This document shows positions 1-8,949 of a stretch of DNA of 64,000 nucleotides, piece after piece. The position numbers were made by a program, and so were the translations under genes. Below the pieces are notes generated by a model. The model worked only from the letters and a program-made list of their open reading frames with translations. It had not been told where the DNA came from and ran no database searches. Location: the NCBI GenBank assembly GCA_038131695.1, contig JAYPQA010000013.1, positions 1 to 64,000 on the forward strand. Reading direction: 5' to 3'. The DNA is from JADHLK01 sp038131695. GTDB taxonomy: Bacteria; Pseudomonadota; Alphaproteobacteria; Puniceispirillales; Puniceispirillaceae. The stretch's first letter is position 1. Every line of letters starts with the position of its first letter.

Positions 1-1154
1 TTACGTATTGCTAGCCCGCAGCTGAGCAGCGACGGGGCGCGCGTTGGCGGCTGGCAAACCATGGTAACCGCAGCGCGTATTCGCACCTCTGGCCTTGGCG
101 GTGATTCTGAGGTCAGCTTGCAGGCCGCAGGCCGCCAGACGCATCTGCAGCTGGGCCCGCGGCGCGCCCTGCCGCTCAGCCTGTTAGCCGCTCAGCAGCC
201 GGAGATAAAAAAACAGCTGGCCGCGCAGCTGCCCAGCCTGTCGCCCGTGCCCATGATGGCCGGTTTCTTCTCAGCCTGATGCCGGAGGGGCCGCCCAGCT
301 GGCTGACCCGTTCAGAAACCGCCCTCGCCCATCAGATTATTGAGGCCGGTCTTGCCCCGCCCCAGGTGTGCGGCCACCCAGGTTGCGCTGGGGCGACCGA
401 CAAGCCTGATCGCAAGGGCTTGTCAGCTGGCCAGCTTTACCCCACCGATGCCGCCCATATCACCGGCAGCTTTACCGATTTTGATAGAGAGGCGGCGCGG
501 CTCGGCGGGCAGCTGATGGCGCGCCGCAAGGATGCGCTGGGAGAGGCGTTCGCAGCAGATGAAACCGAGCTGGCCGAAAAAGTGCTGGCCGCCCTGGCTG
601 ACCAGTCAGCCCAAAGGCTGTTGGAGGCAGCCCTGGCCGAACAGGGCAGCGGCGAGGCCAGCCTCACCGGCAATCCCCTGATAGCTGCCAGCCTGTCCAG
701 CCAGAACCCCGCACCGGCGCGCCAGCTGGGCTGGATAAAGGCCGGGCTTTCGGTGCCGCTGATCGCGCTCGGCGCCTCTGCCAGCACCCATTACCCGGCC
801 GTCGCAGACAGGCTGGGGGCAACGCTCAGCGTGCCGGAGGATGCCGACGTGGCCGGGGCTATCGGGGCGGCAGCTGGCTCCGTGCGCCAACAGGTGATGA
901 TCCTGACCAGCCAGCCGGAAGACGGGGTGTTTCGCGTGCATCTGCCAACCGGCCCACAGGATTTTTCAGACCGCAAAAAAGCGCTGCAAAAAGCCGAGGC
1001 CAGCGCGGGCGATCTGGCGGGACAGCGGGCCCGTGCTGCCGGGGCCAAGAGCTGGCAAACAACCTGCCAAACGCAGCTTGAGGAAGTCAGCCTGCCCGGC
1101 GGCAAGACGCTGTTTATCGAGGCCCGCTCCACCGCAACAGCTCAAGAGGGGTGA
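1..1154 (+). CDS. Hydantoinase/oxoprolinase (HyuA-type) C-terminal part, 5' truncated and frameshifted
   Basis: The reading frame is open from base 1 to a TGA at 277-279 and resumes in another frame to 1154. The first part reads GGWQTMVTAARIRTSGLGGDSE, a form of the HyuA signature around 'GLGGDSE', followed by LGPRRALPLSLLA. The second part contains YPTDAAHITG, IALGASASTHYPAVADRLGA and a VPEDADVAGAIGAAAG stretch, typical of the C-terminal region of ATP-dependent hydantoinase/oxoprolinase proteins. These enzymes hydrolyse 5-oxoproline or hydantoin-like rings in the cytosol. The frame change lies near 255-280; translating the second frame upstream gives RFLLSLMPEGPPSWLTRSE, which fits the family, so one missing or extra base is likely. 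The N-terminal half lies outside the window and substrate specificity cannot be told. Confidence 0.72.
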
Positions 1155-1211
1155 GCGGTCTGGATCAAACGGTCTGTTTGACCGAATTTGTATATGATGG
1201 TAATATACAAA

Positions 1212-1502
1212 ATGTTTGATTTCACGCTCATTCAGGGCTTTGACTGGGATGCGGGAAATGACCGGAAAAGCCGTGACAAGCACGCGGTCATAGCTGGAAT
1301 CTGAATCAAAACCGATGATTCCCAGAACGCCTCAGTATTGTTCCAGCGCATCCACGCCACTGATAATGGGCGATTATTTTCAGCTTTACCCTGCGCGAAC
1401 AAAACCCTGATCAGGATTATATCAGCCCGGCCCATGAGCAGAGAAGAAAGGCAACATTTTGCGGAAAGTCAAAAAAACACCCTCCTTCAAAACGGAAGCT
1501 GA
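1212..1502 (+). pseudogene. brnT: Remnant of a BrnT-type toxin gene
   Basis: The frame opens at ATG 1212 with MFDFTLIQGFDWDAGNDRKS, like the start of BrnT ribonuclease toxins ('F.WD..K...N..KH.V'). It meets an in-frame TGA at 1302, then the same frame continues with FQRIHATDNGRL and IRIISARPMSREERQHF, the BrnT ending. Between these, 'FSFTLRE' is found only in a neighbouring frame, so two further compensating indels are implied. The gene directly precedes and overlaps brnA, the usual toxin-antitoxin order. Because this window has many apparent indel errors, the gene could be intact in the organism; as given it cannot encode a full toxin. Confidence 0.6.
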
Positions 1503-1725
1503 AGAACGCGCCTTTTGGGAAGCAACCGACACAGCCGGGCATCTGGACTGGTCTCAGGCCAAAGAGGCCAGCTTTCCAAATCTGCGCCCCTCGACCAAAA
1601 CCATCTCCCTGCGCCTGCCAGAGAGGCTGCTGAACCAAATTCGGGCAGAGGCGAACAGGCAAGATGTGCCCTATCAATCACTGATCAAGATTTGGCTGGC
1701 CGAAAAAGCGGATGCCTCAAGATAG
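1459..1725 (+). CDS. brnA: BrnA-type antitoxin (ribbon-helix-helix/CopG-like)
   Basis: The 88-residue product begins at a TTG (1459) about 8 bases after an AAGAAAG ribosome binding site; no better ATG lies at the right place. Residues about 5-40 contain TPSFKTEAEERAFWE and the HLDWSQAK motif, and residues about 50-80 contain TKTISLRLPERLLNQIRAEA and DVPYQSLIKIWLAEK. This is the arrangement of BrnA/CopG antitoxins, which dimerise by a ribbon-helix-helix fold, bind their own promoter and neutralise BrnT. The reading frame is intact whereas the upstream toxin is broken. Family assignment is strong; activity as an antitoxin is inferred. Confidence 0.82.
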   Translation: MRKVKKTPSFKTEAEERAFWEATDTAGHLDWSQAKEASFPNLRPSTKTISLRLPERLLNQIRAEANRQDVPYQSLIKIWLAEKADASR

Positions 1726-1732
1726 AAATACC

Positions 1733-2146
1733 CTACAGCCACCAGCTGAGCAGCCCGCCAATGACCGTCGCTGCAACCAGATCATAGCCATTATCAATCC
1801 AGATCAGCTGGCGGCTGCCGCGTGGCCAGAAGGCATGACCCCGTAGCTGGGAGAGCAGGCCAAAGCTGGCTGCCATCATAAATCCGGTCAGACCGGCCAT
1901 GACCACCGACTCTATTTTCAAATGGCCAATCACAAAGCCCAGCGCAGCCGTCTGGACAAAACAGACCAGCGCCGAGACCAACATCGGGCGCAGCATCGGC
2001 GCGCCTTCTGCCCTCAGCTCATCCTGCGTCTTTCCAATCGCGGCCATCCAGGGCTTGCCAAAACCGGCCGGGCTATACCAGAACGCTCCCAGAGCGAACC
2101 AGATTGCTGCCAATGCCAGTATCTTCAGCCAGATTATCGCATCCAT
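1733..2146 (-). CDS. DUF1761 family membrane protein
   Basis: A 137-residue protein with about four hydrophobic segments (roughly residues 5-25, 55-75, 80-100 and 118-136). The N-terminal pattern ALGAFWYSPAGFGKPWMA is characteristic of DUF1761, small integral membrane proteins of unknown function. It starts at ATG 2146 and ends close to the brnA stop, convergent with it. No partner gene is suggested by the neighbourhood. Confidence 0.75.
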   Translation of the reverse strand: MDAIIWLKILALAAIWFALGAFWYSPAGFGKPWMAAIGKTQDELRAEGAPMLRPMLVSALVCFVQTAALGFVIGHLKIESVVMAGLTGFMMAASFGLLSQLRGHAFWPRGSRQLIWIDNGYDLVAATVIGGLLSWWL

Positions 2147-2268
2147 CGCTGCCTCCTTTGCGGCCTGTCATTGCTGACCAGAGTGAAAGCAGCCCTGTCG
2201 GCTGGCAAGGATAATCTGCCGGGAAGCACAGTCTTGTTCATTTTTTGTTAATAAATCGCAGCCATCCG

Positions 2269-4437
2269 CTAGCGGCGCGGGCGGCGGCCTGAGGGCGGCT
2301 GGATGGGCGCGTCAATTTCAGCTGACCTGCCGGCTCCGCGCACGCCTTTGGCTTTCTGGCCAGTGAAGCGGGCGGCCACAGAGGCGGCCATGCCCGGCGC
2401 ATCCAGCCCCAATTCCGTTGCTTCGAGACGCAGCAGCTCATCACGCAGCCGCGCGGCTTCCTCAAATTCCAGATTGGCTGCGGCATCCCGCATCTGCACC
2501 TCCAGCTCGGCCTTGACCGTAGCCAGGTCCTTGCCGGTCAGCACCGCATTCTTGCCCGCCCCGGCCTTGACCGTGACATGATCGCCCCGCTCATAGACGG
2601 AATCCAGAATATCAGCGATATCTTTTTTCACGGATTGCGGGGTGATGCCATTGGCCTCGTTCCAGGCTTGCTGCTTGTCGCGGCGGCGCTGGGTTTCATC
2701 CAGCGCATAGCGCAGCGAGTCGGTTATCTTGTCGGCATAGAGCAAGACCCGCCCTTCTACATTGCGGGCGGCACGGCCAATTGTCTGGATCAGCGAGGTG
2801 CGCGAGCGCAAATAGCCCTCCTTATCCGCATCCAGAATCCCGACCAGCGCACATTCAGGAATATCCAGCCCCTCACGCAGCAGATTGATCCCGATCAGCA
2901 CATCAAACACCCCAAGCCGCAAATCGCGGATAATTTCAATCCGCTCCAGCGTATCCACATCAGAATGGACATAGCGCACCTTGATGCCGGCCTCATGCAT
3001 ATATTCTGTCAGCGCCTCTGCCATTTTCTTGGTCAGGGTGGTGATCAGAACCCGTGTGCCGGCCGCGGCCGCGCTGTGGCATTCTGCGATAATATCATCG
3101 ACCTGGCTTTCAGTTGGCCGCACCTCACAGACCGGATCGATCAGCCCGGTAGGCCGCACAACCTGTTCAATAAAGACACCGCCAGTGCGTTCCAGCTCCC
3201 AGCTGCCCGGCGTGGCCGAAACAAAGATCGTTTGCGGCCTGAATTGCTCCCATTCCTCAAATTTCAACGGCCTGTTATCCAGACAGGATGGCAGCCGGAA
3301 CCCATAATCGGACAGGGTAGATTTGCGCGCAAAATCGCCCTTGAACATGGCCCCAATCTGCGGGACGGTCACATGGCTTTCATCAATGATCAGCAGCGCA
3401 TTTTCCGGCAGATATTCAAACAGGGTCGGCGGCGGCTCTCCCGGCTGGCGGCCAGACAGATAGCGCGAGTAATTTTCAATCCCGTTGCAGCTGCCGGTCG
3501 CGGTGATCATCTCCAGATCAAATTGGGTGCGCTGCTCCAGCCGCTGGGCTTCCAGCAATTTGCCGCTCTGGTTAAATTCCTCCAGCCGCCCGCCCAGCTC
3601 ATGCCCGATCAGCTTGACCGCCTGCTGCAAGGTCGGGCGCGGCGTCACATAATGCGAATTGGCAAAGACGGTGATCTGCGGCAGGCTGGCGGTTTTCTCA
3701 CCGGTCAGCGGATCAAATTCCACCAGCTGCTCGATCTCCTCGCCGAACAGGGAAATCCGCCAGGCCCGGTCTTCCAGATGCGCCGGGAACAGCTCTATAT
3801 TATCGCCGCGCACCCGAAAATTACCGCGCGCAAACCCCACATCATTGCGCCGATATTGCAATTCGGTCAGGCGGCGCAGCAAATCCTGCCGGTCCATCTC
3901 GCCGCCCTCGGCCAGCCGCAGCGTCATGGTCGAATAGGTTTCCACCGACCCGATGCCATAAATACAGGAAACCGAGGCCACAATGATCACATCATCGCGT
4001 TCCAGCAGCGCGCGCGTCGCCGAATGGCGCATCCGGTCTATCTGCTCATTGATAGAGGATTCCTTTTCAATATAGAGGTCCGAGCGCGGCACATAGGCTT
4101 CGGGCTGGTAATAATCATAGTAAGAGACAAAATATTCGACCGCATTATCCGGGAACAGCGCCTTCATCTCGCCATAGAGCTGGGCCGCCAGCGTCTTGTT
4201 CGGGGCCAGGATCAGCGCCGGGCGCTTTGCCTGTTCGATGACATGGGCCACGGTAAAGGTCTTGCCAGAGCCGGTCACCCCCAAAAGGACCTGATCCCGC
4301 TCGCCCGCCCCGATACCGGCCATCAGCTCGGCTATCGCCTGCGGCTGGTCGCCGGACGGGGTGAAATCAGTGGTCAGCCGGAAGTCAGCCGGGGCGCGCA
4401 CCCGGTCCGGCGGCATGGGATCGCTGGCGGAGTCCAT
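2269..4437 (-). CDS. uvrB: Excinuclease ABC subunit B
   Basis: UvrB is the helicase-like damage-recognition subunit of nucleotide excision repair. The 722-residue product has the Walker A motif GVTGSGKTFT near residue 55, the beta-hairpin region YYDYYQPEAYVP, a DESH Walker B box, helicase motifs ending ILDADKEGYLRS and QTIGRAARN, and a C-terminal UVR domain (FEEAARLRDELLRLE) that contacts UvrC. The frame stays open 85 codons upstream, but that stretch is unlike the family; the ATG at 4437 (MDSASDPMPPD) gives normal length. After the UVR domain there is a basic tail. The gene is intact, and uvrC lies about 20 kb away. I found no clear GTTC-N7-GTTC LexA site upstream. Confidence 0.96.
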   Translation of the reverse strand: MDSASDPMPPDRVRAPADFRLTTDFTPSGDQPQAIAELMAGIGAGERDQVLLGVTGSGKTFTVAHVIEQAKRPALILAPNKTLAAQLYGEMKALFPDNAVEYFVSYYDYYQPEAYVPRSDLYIEKESSINEQIDRMRHSATRALLERDDVIIVASVSCIYGIGSVETYSTMTLRLAEGGEMDRQDLLRRLTELQYRRNDVGFARGNFRVRGDNIELFPAHLEDRAWRISLFGEEIEQLVEFDPLTGEKTASLPQITVFANSHYVTPRPTLQQAVKLIGHELGGRLEEFNQSGKLLEAQRLEQRTQFDLEMITATGSCNGIENYSRYLSGRQPGEPPPTLFEYLPENALLIIDESHVTVPQIGAMFKGDFARKSTLSDYGFRLPSCLDNRPLKFEEWEQFRPQTIFVSATPGSWELERTGGVFIEQVVRPTGLIDPVCEVRPTESQVDDIIAECHSAAAAGTRVLITTLTKKMAEALTEYMHEAGIKVRYVHSDVDTLERIEIIRDLRLGVFDVLIGINLLREGLDIPECALVGILDADKEGYLRSRTSLIQTIGRAARNVEGRVLLYADKITDSLRYALDETQRRRDKQQAWNEANGITPQSVKKDIADILDSVYERGDHVTVKAGAGKNAVLTGKDLATVKAELEVQMRDAAANLEFEEAARLRDELLRLEATELGLDAPGMAASVAARFTGQKAKGVRGAGRSAEIDAPIQPPSGRRPRR

Positions 4438-5042
4438 AGCCAGAAGATAGGCCGTTACACCGGCAGAGCAAGGAAAGCCAGGGGAAAGGGGCCTTGCCGC
4501 AACGCAGACGATGGGGGAAAACGCTGAGGCCGCGAACCGGGCGTTCAGCGTCTTCCAGCCCGGATTGCAGAAGCTGCGAAAAAAAGGAGCTGACTTCGGG
4601 GCCAGTTCATCTTTGTTTTGATGATGGGCGGGACTTTTGGAATCGGATCTTGGCATAATCCTGACAACTCTTCCCGTATTTTTGCTGATCACTTTTCATC
4701 TGCAGAAATAAAAGGATGAGTTTCAAAGCGCATGCTGCCCCATTGGGCTATTCTCAGCGGTTGAATGATGCCTCGACCCAAAAAGGTCATTGAGCCCGTA
4801 GCAAACTTCAGTGGCCATTTGTGAGGCTTCTTTTTCAGATAAAATTGTTCTGACGAAGATTCAACCAGGTCAGGCAATCAACCGCCTCCCCTCTCCCATT
4901 TAATGCAGTACTCCTTCTGGTTGTTATTGAAATCTTGCCCCTGATCCCGCCTAATTTGGCAGCGGTTTTTTACCCTGTTTCCAACGCCGTTATGGCTGCT
5001 GCAAGGCTGGTGCGCCCGGCCATTTTGAGGAGTCCCTGTCCC
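4438..5042. other. Intergenic region between uvrB and aspartate aminotransferase
   Basis: About 600 bases separate the divergent uvrB and aminotransferase genes and should hold both promoters. A 62-codon frame (4689-4877, minus, TTG start) reads FLGRGIIQPLRIAQWGSM and is not recognised. Extended versions of both flanking genes could in principle reach in here, but neither extension resembles its family. A GAGGAG ribosome binding site at 5027-5032 serves the aminotransferase. No transfer RNA, riboswitch or clear terminator was seen. Confidence 0.4.
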
Positions 5043-6245
5043 ATGTCTCTTATTTCTGAGCGTCTTGGCCGCATCAAGCCCTCTCCGACCATCGCTGTTA
5101 CTGTCAAGGCGGCTGAGCTGAAAGCAGCCGGCCATGATGTGATAGGGCTGGGGGCAGGCGAGCCTGATTTTGACACCCCGCCCCATGTGATAGAGGCTGC
5201 CGTCAAAGCCATGCAGGACGGCCAGACCCGCTATACGGCGGTGGATGGGATCCCGGCCCTCAAAAAAGCGATTTGCGAGAAATTTGAGCGCGATAACAAG
5301 ATCACCGCCACGCCCGACATGATCACGGTCGGCACCGGCGGCAAGCAGGTTTTGTATAACGCGCTGGTCGCCACGCTCAACCCGGGGGATGAGGTGATTA
5401 TTCCGGCCCCTTACTGGGTCTCCTATCCGGATATGGCGATTCTGGCAGATGGCGTGCCGGTCTTTGTCGCCTGCCCGCAAGAGGACGGCTTCAAGCTGAC
5501 CCCGGACGCGCTGGAAGGGGCAATTACCGAGCGCAGCAAATGGCTGATTCTGAACTGCCCGTCCAACCCGACCGGGGCCTGTTATACCGCTGCCGAACTC
5601 AGCGCGCTGGCAGAGGTGATCCGCCGCCACCCGAATCTCCATCTCATGGTTGATGATATGTATGAATATCTGGTCTATGACGGGTTTCAATTTGCGACGA
5701 TAGCAGAGGTTGCCCCGGATTTGCAGGACCGGGTGCTGACCGTCAATGGGGTGTCCAAAAGCTATTGCATGACCGGCTGGCGGATAGGGTTTGCCACCGG
5801 CCCGGCCAAGCTGATCAAGGCGATGGCGGCTATTCAGTCGCAATCCACCTCCAGCCCGAATACCATTGCCCAATATGCCGCGCTGGCCGCGCTGACCGGG
5901 CCGATGGATTTTCTGGCCAGCAATCTGCAAGCCTTTCAGCGCCGCCGCGATCTGGTGGTGGAGGGGCTGAATGCGATTGACGGGCTGTCCTGCATCCGCC
6001 CGCAAGGGGCCTTTTATGTCTATCCCTCCTGTGCCGGGGCAATTGGCAAAAAAACCCCGTCCGGCCAGACCATCAGCAATGACAGTGATTTTGTCAGCTA
6101 TCTGCTGGAAGCTGGCGGGGTGGCCTGTGTGCAGGGCGTTGCCTTCGGGCTGGAGCCGCATTTCCGCATTTCCTATGCCACTTCAGATGCCAATCTGGCC
6201 GAGGCGCTGGCCCGTATAAAACGCGTATCCGACCAGCTGGTCTGA
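5043..6245 (+). CDS. aatA: Aspartate aminotransferase (class I/II, PLP-dependent)
   Basis: This 400-residue enzyme transfers amino groups between aspartate and 2-oxoglutarate in the cytosol. It shows the fold-type I signature IGLGAGEPDFDTP near residue 40, a GTGGKQVLYNAL phosphate-binding region, NCPSNPTGACY, and the PLP-binding lysine at about residue 239 in VSKSYCMTGWRIGF. The C-terminal arginine for the substrate carboxylate is in PHFRISYATS. The frame extends 36 codons upstream, but MSLISERLGRIKPSPT at ATG 5043 is the usual start and has a GAGGAG site 10 bases before it. The subfamily is the Ib/prokaryotic aspartate (sometimes prephenate) aminotransferase type; exact substrate range is not determinable. 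Confidence 0.92.
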   Translation: MSLISERLGRIKPSPTIAVTVKAAELKAAGHDVIGLGAGEPDFDTPPHVIEAAVKAMQDGQTRYTAVDGIPALKKAICEKFERDNKITATPDMITVGTGGKQVLYNALVATLNPGDEVIIPAPYWVSYPDMAILADGVPVFVACPQEDGFKLTPDALEGAITERSKWLILNCPSNPTGACYTAAELSALAEVIRRHPNLHLMVDDMYEYLVYDGFQFATIAEVAPDLQDRVLTVNGVSKSYCMTGWRIGFATGPAKLIKAMAAIQSQSTSSPNTIAQYAALAALTGPMDFLASNLQAFQRRRDLVVEGLNAIDGLSCIRPQGAFYVYPSCAGAIGKKTPSGQTISNDSDFVSYLLEAGGVACVQGVAFGLEPHFRISYATSDANLAEALARIKRVSDQLV

Positions 6246-6336
6246 ACAGGCTCGCCCTGTTTTTGCCATATTCCGCGGCGAGGCTGGCTGAAGCTGTAAA
6301 AACAAACCCTGCCCGCCTTCCAAGGAGGTCTTGGCC

Positions 6337-7302
6337 ATGCTGCTGAAAAACAGGAAAAGATGGGAATTGCCGGAGGCTGAGGCCACGCCGGAATCGGTCT
6401 GGATGAATCGCCGTGATTTGCTTAAATCAGCAGGCTATGCCGGGCTGGGGCTGGCTACTGCTGGCCCGCCAACAGCCGCACGCGCCGCTCGGGTTACCGG
6501 CTTTCCGGCGGATCGCAATCTGCGCTATCGCCTGGACCGGGATGTGACGCCGGAAAAAGAGGCCACCACCTATACCAATTTCTATGAATTTGGCAGCTCC
6601 AAAAATATCTGGAAGGCAGCCGCCAAACTGCAGACCGATCCGTGGATGGTGATGATTGACGGGATGGTGGACAGGCCGATGACGCTGGATGCCGCCGATC
6701 TGGTCAAAAAGCTGGGCGCTATGGAAGAGCGGCTCTACCGGTTTCGCTGTGTAGAGGCCTGGGCGATGGCGGTTCCCTGGACGGGCATTCCGCTGGCGCG
6801 TCTGGTCAGCTTTGCCCAACCCAAGGCCGGAGCCAAATATCTACGCATGGAGACCTTTCTGGACAAGGAGGTTGCCCCCGGCCAGTCCCAGAGCTGGTAT
6901 CCCTGGCCCTATGTGGAGGGGGTAACCCTGGATGAGGCGCGCAATGAGCTGGCCTTTCTGGCGACCGGCATTTATGGCAAGGCGCTGCCGAACCAGAATG
7001 GCGCGCCGATCCGGCTGGTTTTGCCGTGGAAATATGGCTTCAAATCGATCAAATCCATCGTGCGCTTTACCTTTACCGATCAGCGCCCGATCAGTTTTTG
7101 GGAAGAGCTGAACGCCAAGGAATACGGTTTCTGGGCAAATGTGCATCCCGGCGTGCCGCATCCGCGCTGGCGGCAAAATCAGGAGCGGATGCTGGGCACC
7201 AGCACTTATATCAACACCCAGATCTATAACGGCTATGAAGCTGAAGTCGGCTATCTGTATAAGGATATGGAAACCAAATCCTACCGCGAGCTCTATCACT
7301 GA
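6337..7302 (+). CDS. msrP: Protein-methionine-sulfoxide reductase catalytic subunit MsrP
   Basis: MsrP (formerly YedY) is a periplasmic molybdopterin enzyme of the sulfite-oxidase fold that repairs oxidised methionines. The 321-residue product has a twin-arginine signal (NRRDLLKSAGYAGLGLAT, residues about 26-45) and the molybdenum-ligating cysteine at residue 138 in FRCVEAWAMAVPW, followed by the NGAPIRLVLPWKYGFKSIKS region and a Trp/Tyr-rich C-terminus. ATG 6337 is preferred over the TTG six bases earlier because AAGGAGG lies 8 bases upstream of it. The usual partner msrQ, a heme membrane subunit, is not adjacent; the next gene is convergent. Confidence 0.93.
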   Translation: MLLKNRKRWELPEAEATPESVWMNRRDLLKSAGYAGLGLATAGPPTAARAARVTGFPADRNLRYRLDRDVTPEKEATTYTNFYEFGSSKNIWKAAAKLQTDPWMVMIDGMVDRPMTLDAADLVKKLGAMEERLYRFRCVEAWAMAVPWTGIPLARLVSFAQPKAGAKYLRMETFLDKEVAPGQSQSWYPWPYVEGVTLDEARNELAFLATGIYGKALPNQNGAPIRLVLPWKYGFKSIKSIVRFTFTDQRPISFWEELNAKEYGFWANVHPGVPHPRWRQNQERMLGTSTYINTQIYNGYEAEVGYLYKDMETKSYRELYH

Positions 7303-7317
7303 GAGCGAGGCGCGGTC

Positions 7318-8361
7318 CTACAGCCCCAGCTTTTCCTGCATCTCAGCGGCGAGGCGGGGCATTTCATCCAGCCGGGTAAAGCCGGCCGCATCGGGCAGGT
7401 CCGGGCCCAGAGGCGCAGTATGGCCAGCCGCCTGCATAAGGCTGTGAAAATCTGCTATGCGTCCGGTTTCCGGGCGCAGCTCGCCAATCAGCAGCGGCAG
7501 ACCGGTCAGCGCCGCCTCACTCACCATATTCACCGAATCTGAGGTCACCACCACCGCCTCTGCCAGACCCAGCACACCCGGATAGGGGTTCTCCCCCTGC
7601 CCGTCCCAGAACCAGTGCGGCACGCCCTCCAGAGAGCCGGACAGCCCGACCAGCGCATCGGCCCCGGTGCGGCGCGAGGGGATAATCACCAGCCCGGCAG
7701 AAGCGTTTTTGGCCAGCTCAGCCAGCTGCCTGCCCAGCCGGGCAAAATCACCTGCATCGGGTTGATAGCGCCGGTTCGCCCCGCCCAGCAAGACCGCGAT
7801 CAACCTGTTCTGCCTGCCCCTTTCCTTATTGGCACCAGGCGGCTTTTGCAAATCCGCCCAGGCCGCGCCATAGGCAGCCTTTACCGTTTCTGCCGCCGCC
7901 TCTATCGCCGCCCTGTCCAGCCGGTTGAGAGAGCCGGTGCTGACCAGGATATTGCCAGCCCCTTCGGCCAGCCGGGCGGCCGGGTCGTGGGCCGGGACCA
8001 CCAGCAGGTCAAACCAGCCGGGCGGCAGGCGCGGATCGCCAATCTGTATCAGGCGCGACTTGCCCGATGACAGGCGGCGCAGCCCCAGCCCGGCCCCCGC
8101 CATGCGGCGTCCACAACAGAGGATCAGATCAGGAAAGGCCCCGCCCGGCAACGGGCTGTCACCCTGCCAGAGCGGCCAGAAGGGAAAGCGGGCCATGCGC
8201 GGAAACAGGCGCGCCAGCAGATTCGGATAAATGGTCACAATTTTCGGCTTCAGCCCCGCCGCCGCCGCCAAGGCCCGCGACTGGCTTTCCATCCCAATCG
8301 TGCCATCAGTGACAATCCAGCAGCTGGGCAGCTTGGCAGATTTGTTGATTTTTCCAGCCAA
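7318..8361 (-). CDS. ELM1/GtrOC1-family protein (DUF1022)
   Basis: The 347-residue product matches the 'mitochondrial fission ELM1-like' family, common in alphaproteobacteria and resembling glycosyltransferase-B folds. Recognisable parts are CWIVTDGTIGMESQSRALA near the N-terminus, the basic IQIGDPRLPPGWFDLLVVPAHD region in the middle, and VVTSDSVNMVSEAALTGLPL, which resembles a nucleotide-sugar binding segment, near the C-terminus. No bacterial function is firmly established; a role in envelope glycoconjugates is inference. It starts at a TTG with AAAGGG about 10 bases upstream, since no ATG precedes the conserved CWIVTDG. Confidence 0.8.
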   Translation of the reverse strand: MAGKINKSAKLPSCWIVTDGTIGMESQSRALAAAAGLKPKIVTIYPNLLARLFPRMARFPFWPLWQGDSPLPGGAFPDLILCCGRRMAGAGLGLRRLSSGKSRLIQIGDPRLPPGWFDLLVVPAHDPAARLAEGAGNILVSTGSLNRLDRAAIEAAAETVKAAYGAAWADLQKPPGANKERGRQNRLIAVLLGGANRRYQPDAGDFARLGRQLAELAKNASAGLVIIPSRRTGADALVGLSGSLEGVPHWFWDGQGENPYPGVLGLAEAVVVTSDSVNMVSEAALTGLPLLIGELRPETGRIADFHSLMQAAGHTAPLGPDLPDAAGFTRLDEMPRLAAEMQEKLGL

Positions 8362-8454
8362 AATTGAAATGCCCTTTCAATATTTTGTAATATTCTTGCG
8401 CGAGAGACCGTATGCGCCTATTCTCTTGCTACAGTCAAGACAAGGGTTTCACTT

Positions 8455-8949
8455 ATGTCAAAAAAACACAAAATCGATACGGTGGACAGGCGCATTCTGC
8501 GTGATTTGCAAAATGACGGGCGGATGACCAATGTGGAGCTGGCCAAGAATGCCGGCATTTCAGCCCCGCCTTGCCTGCGGCGGGTGCGGGCTCTGGAAGA
8601 TGACCGGATCATCCGCGGCTATCATGCGGATATTGACCCGGAAGCGCTGGGCTGGTCGGTCACCATCTTTGCCTTTGTCGGGCTGACCAGCCAGGCGGAG
8701 CCTGATTTGCAGGAATTTGAAGAAATGGTCTCTGGCTGGGAGCGGGTGCGCGAATGCCATATGCTGATGGGGGAAACAGATTTTTTGCTGAAAATCGTTG
8801 CCCGTGACTGGGATGATTTCCAGCGTTTCCTGACCAGCAGCCTGACCCCGGCCCCGAATGTCAGCCATGTCAAGACGGCTCTGGCTATCCGCTCGCGCAA
8901 ACAGCTGCCCGGCGTGCCAATTGGTCTGGATGGTGAGCTGGCCGACTAG
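8455..8949 (+). CDS. Lrp/AsnC family transcriptional regulator
   Basis: A 164-residue regulator with an N-terminal winged helix-turn-helix (VDRRILRDLQNDGRMTNVEL and CLRRVRALEDDRIIRGY, residues about 8-60) and a C-terminal RAM/AsnC ligand-binding domain (VGLTSQAEPDLQEFEEM, then GETDFLLKIVARDWDDFQRF). Such proteins form octamers or dimers that sense amino acids and control amino-acid metabolism. It is transcribed away from the ELM1-like gene and its stop overlaps the convergent greA stop by four bases. Target genes are unknown. Confidence 0.92.
   Translation: MSKKHKIDTVDRRILRDLQNDGRMTNVELAKNAGISAPPCLRRVRALEDDRIIRGYHADIDPEALGWSVTIFAFVGLTSQAEPDLQEFEEMVSGWERVRECHMLMGETDFLLKIVARDWDDFQRFLTSSLTPAPNVSHVKTALAIRSRKQLPGVPIGLDGELAD

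Noticed and set aside
2578..4527. 649-codon frame antisense to uvrB
   Set aside because: It is the shadow of uvrB on the other strand: no ribosome binding site, low-complexity composition rich in Gln, Arg and His, and no family resemblance.
4438..4700. LexA/SOS box upstream of uvrB
   Set aside because: No GTTC-N7-GTTC direct repeat was found; a GAAC...GTTC pair has the wrong orientation and spacing.
4689..4877. 62-codon minus-strand frame before uvrB
   Set aside because: TTG start, no ribosome binding site, no recognised domain; described only as part of the intergenic region.
4878..6161. 427-codon frame antisense to the aspartate aminotransferase
   Set aside because: Shadow frame produced by GC-rich codon bias; the plus-strand aminotransferase is unambiguous.
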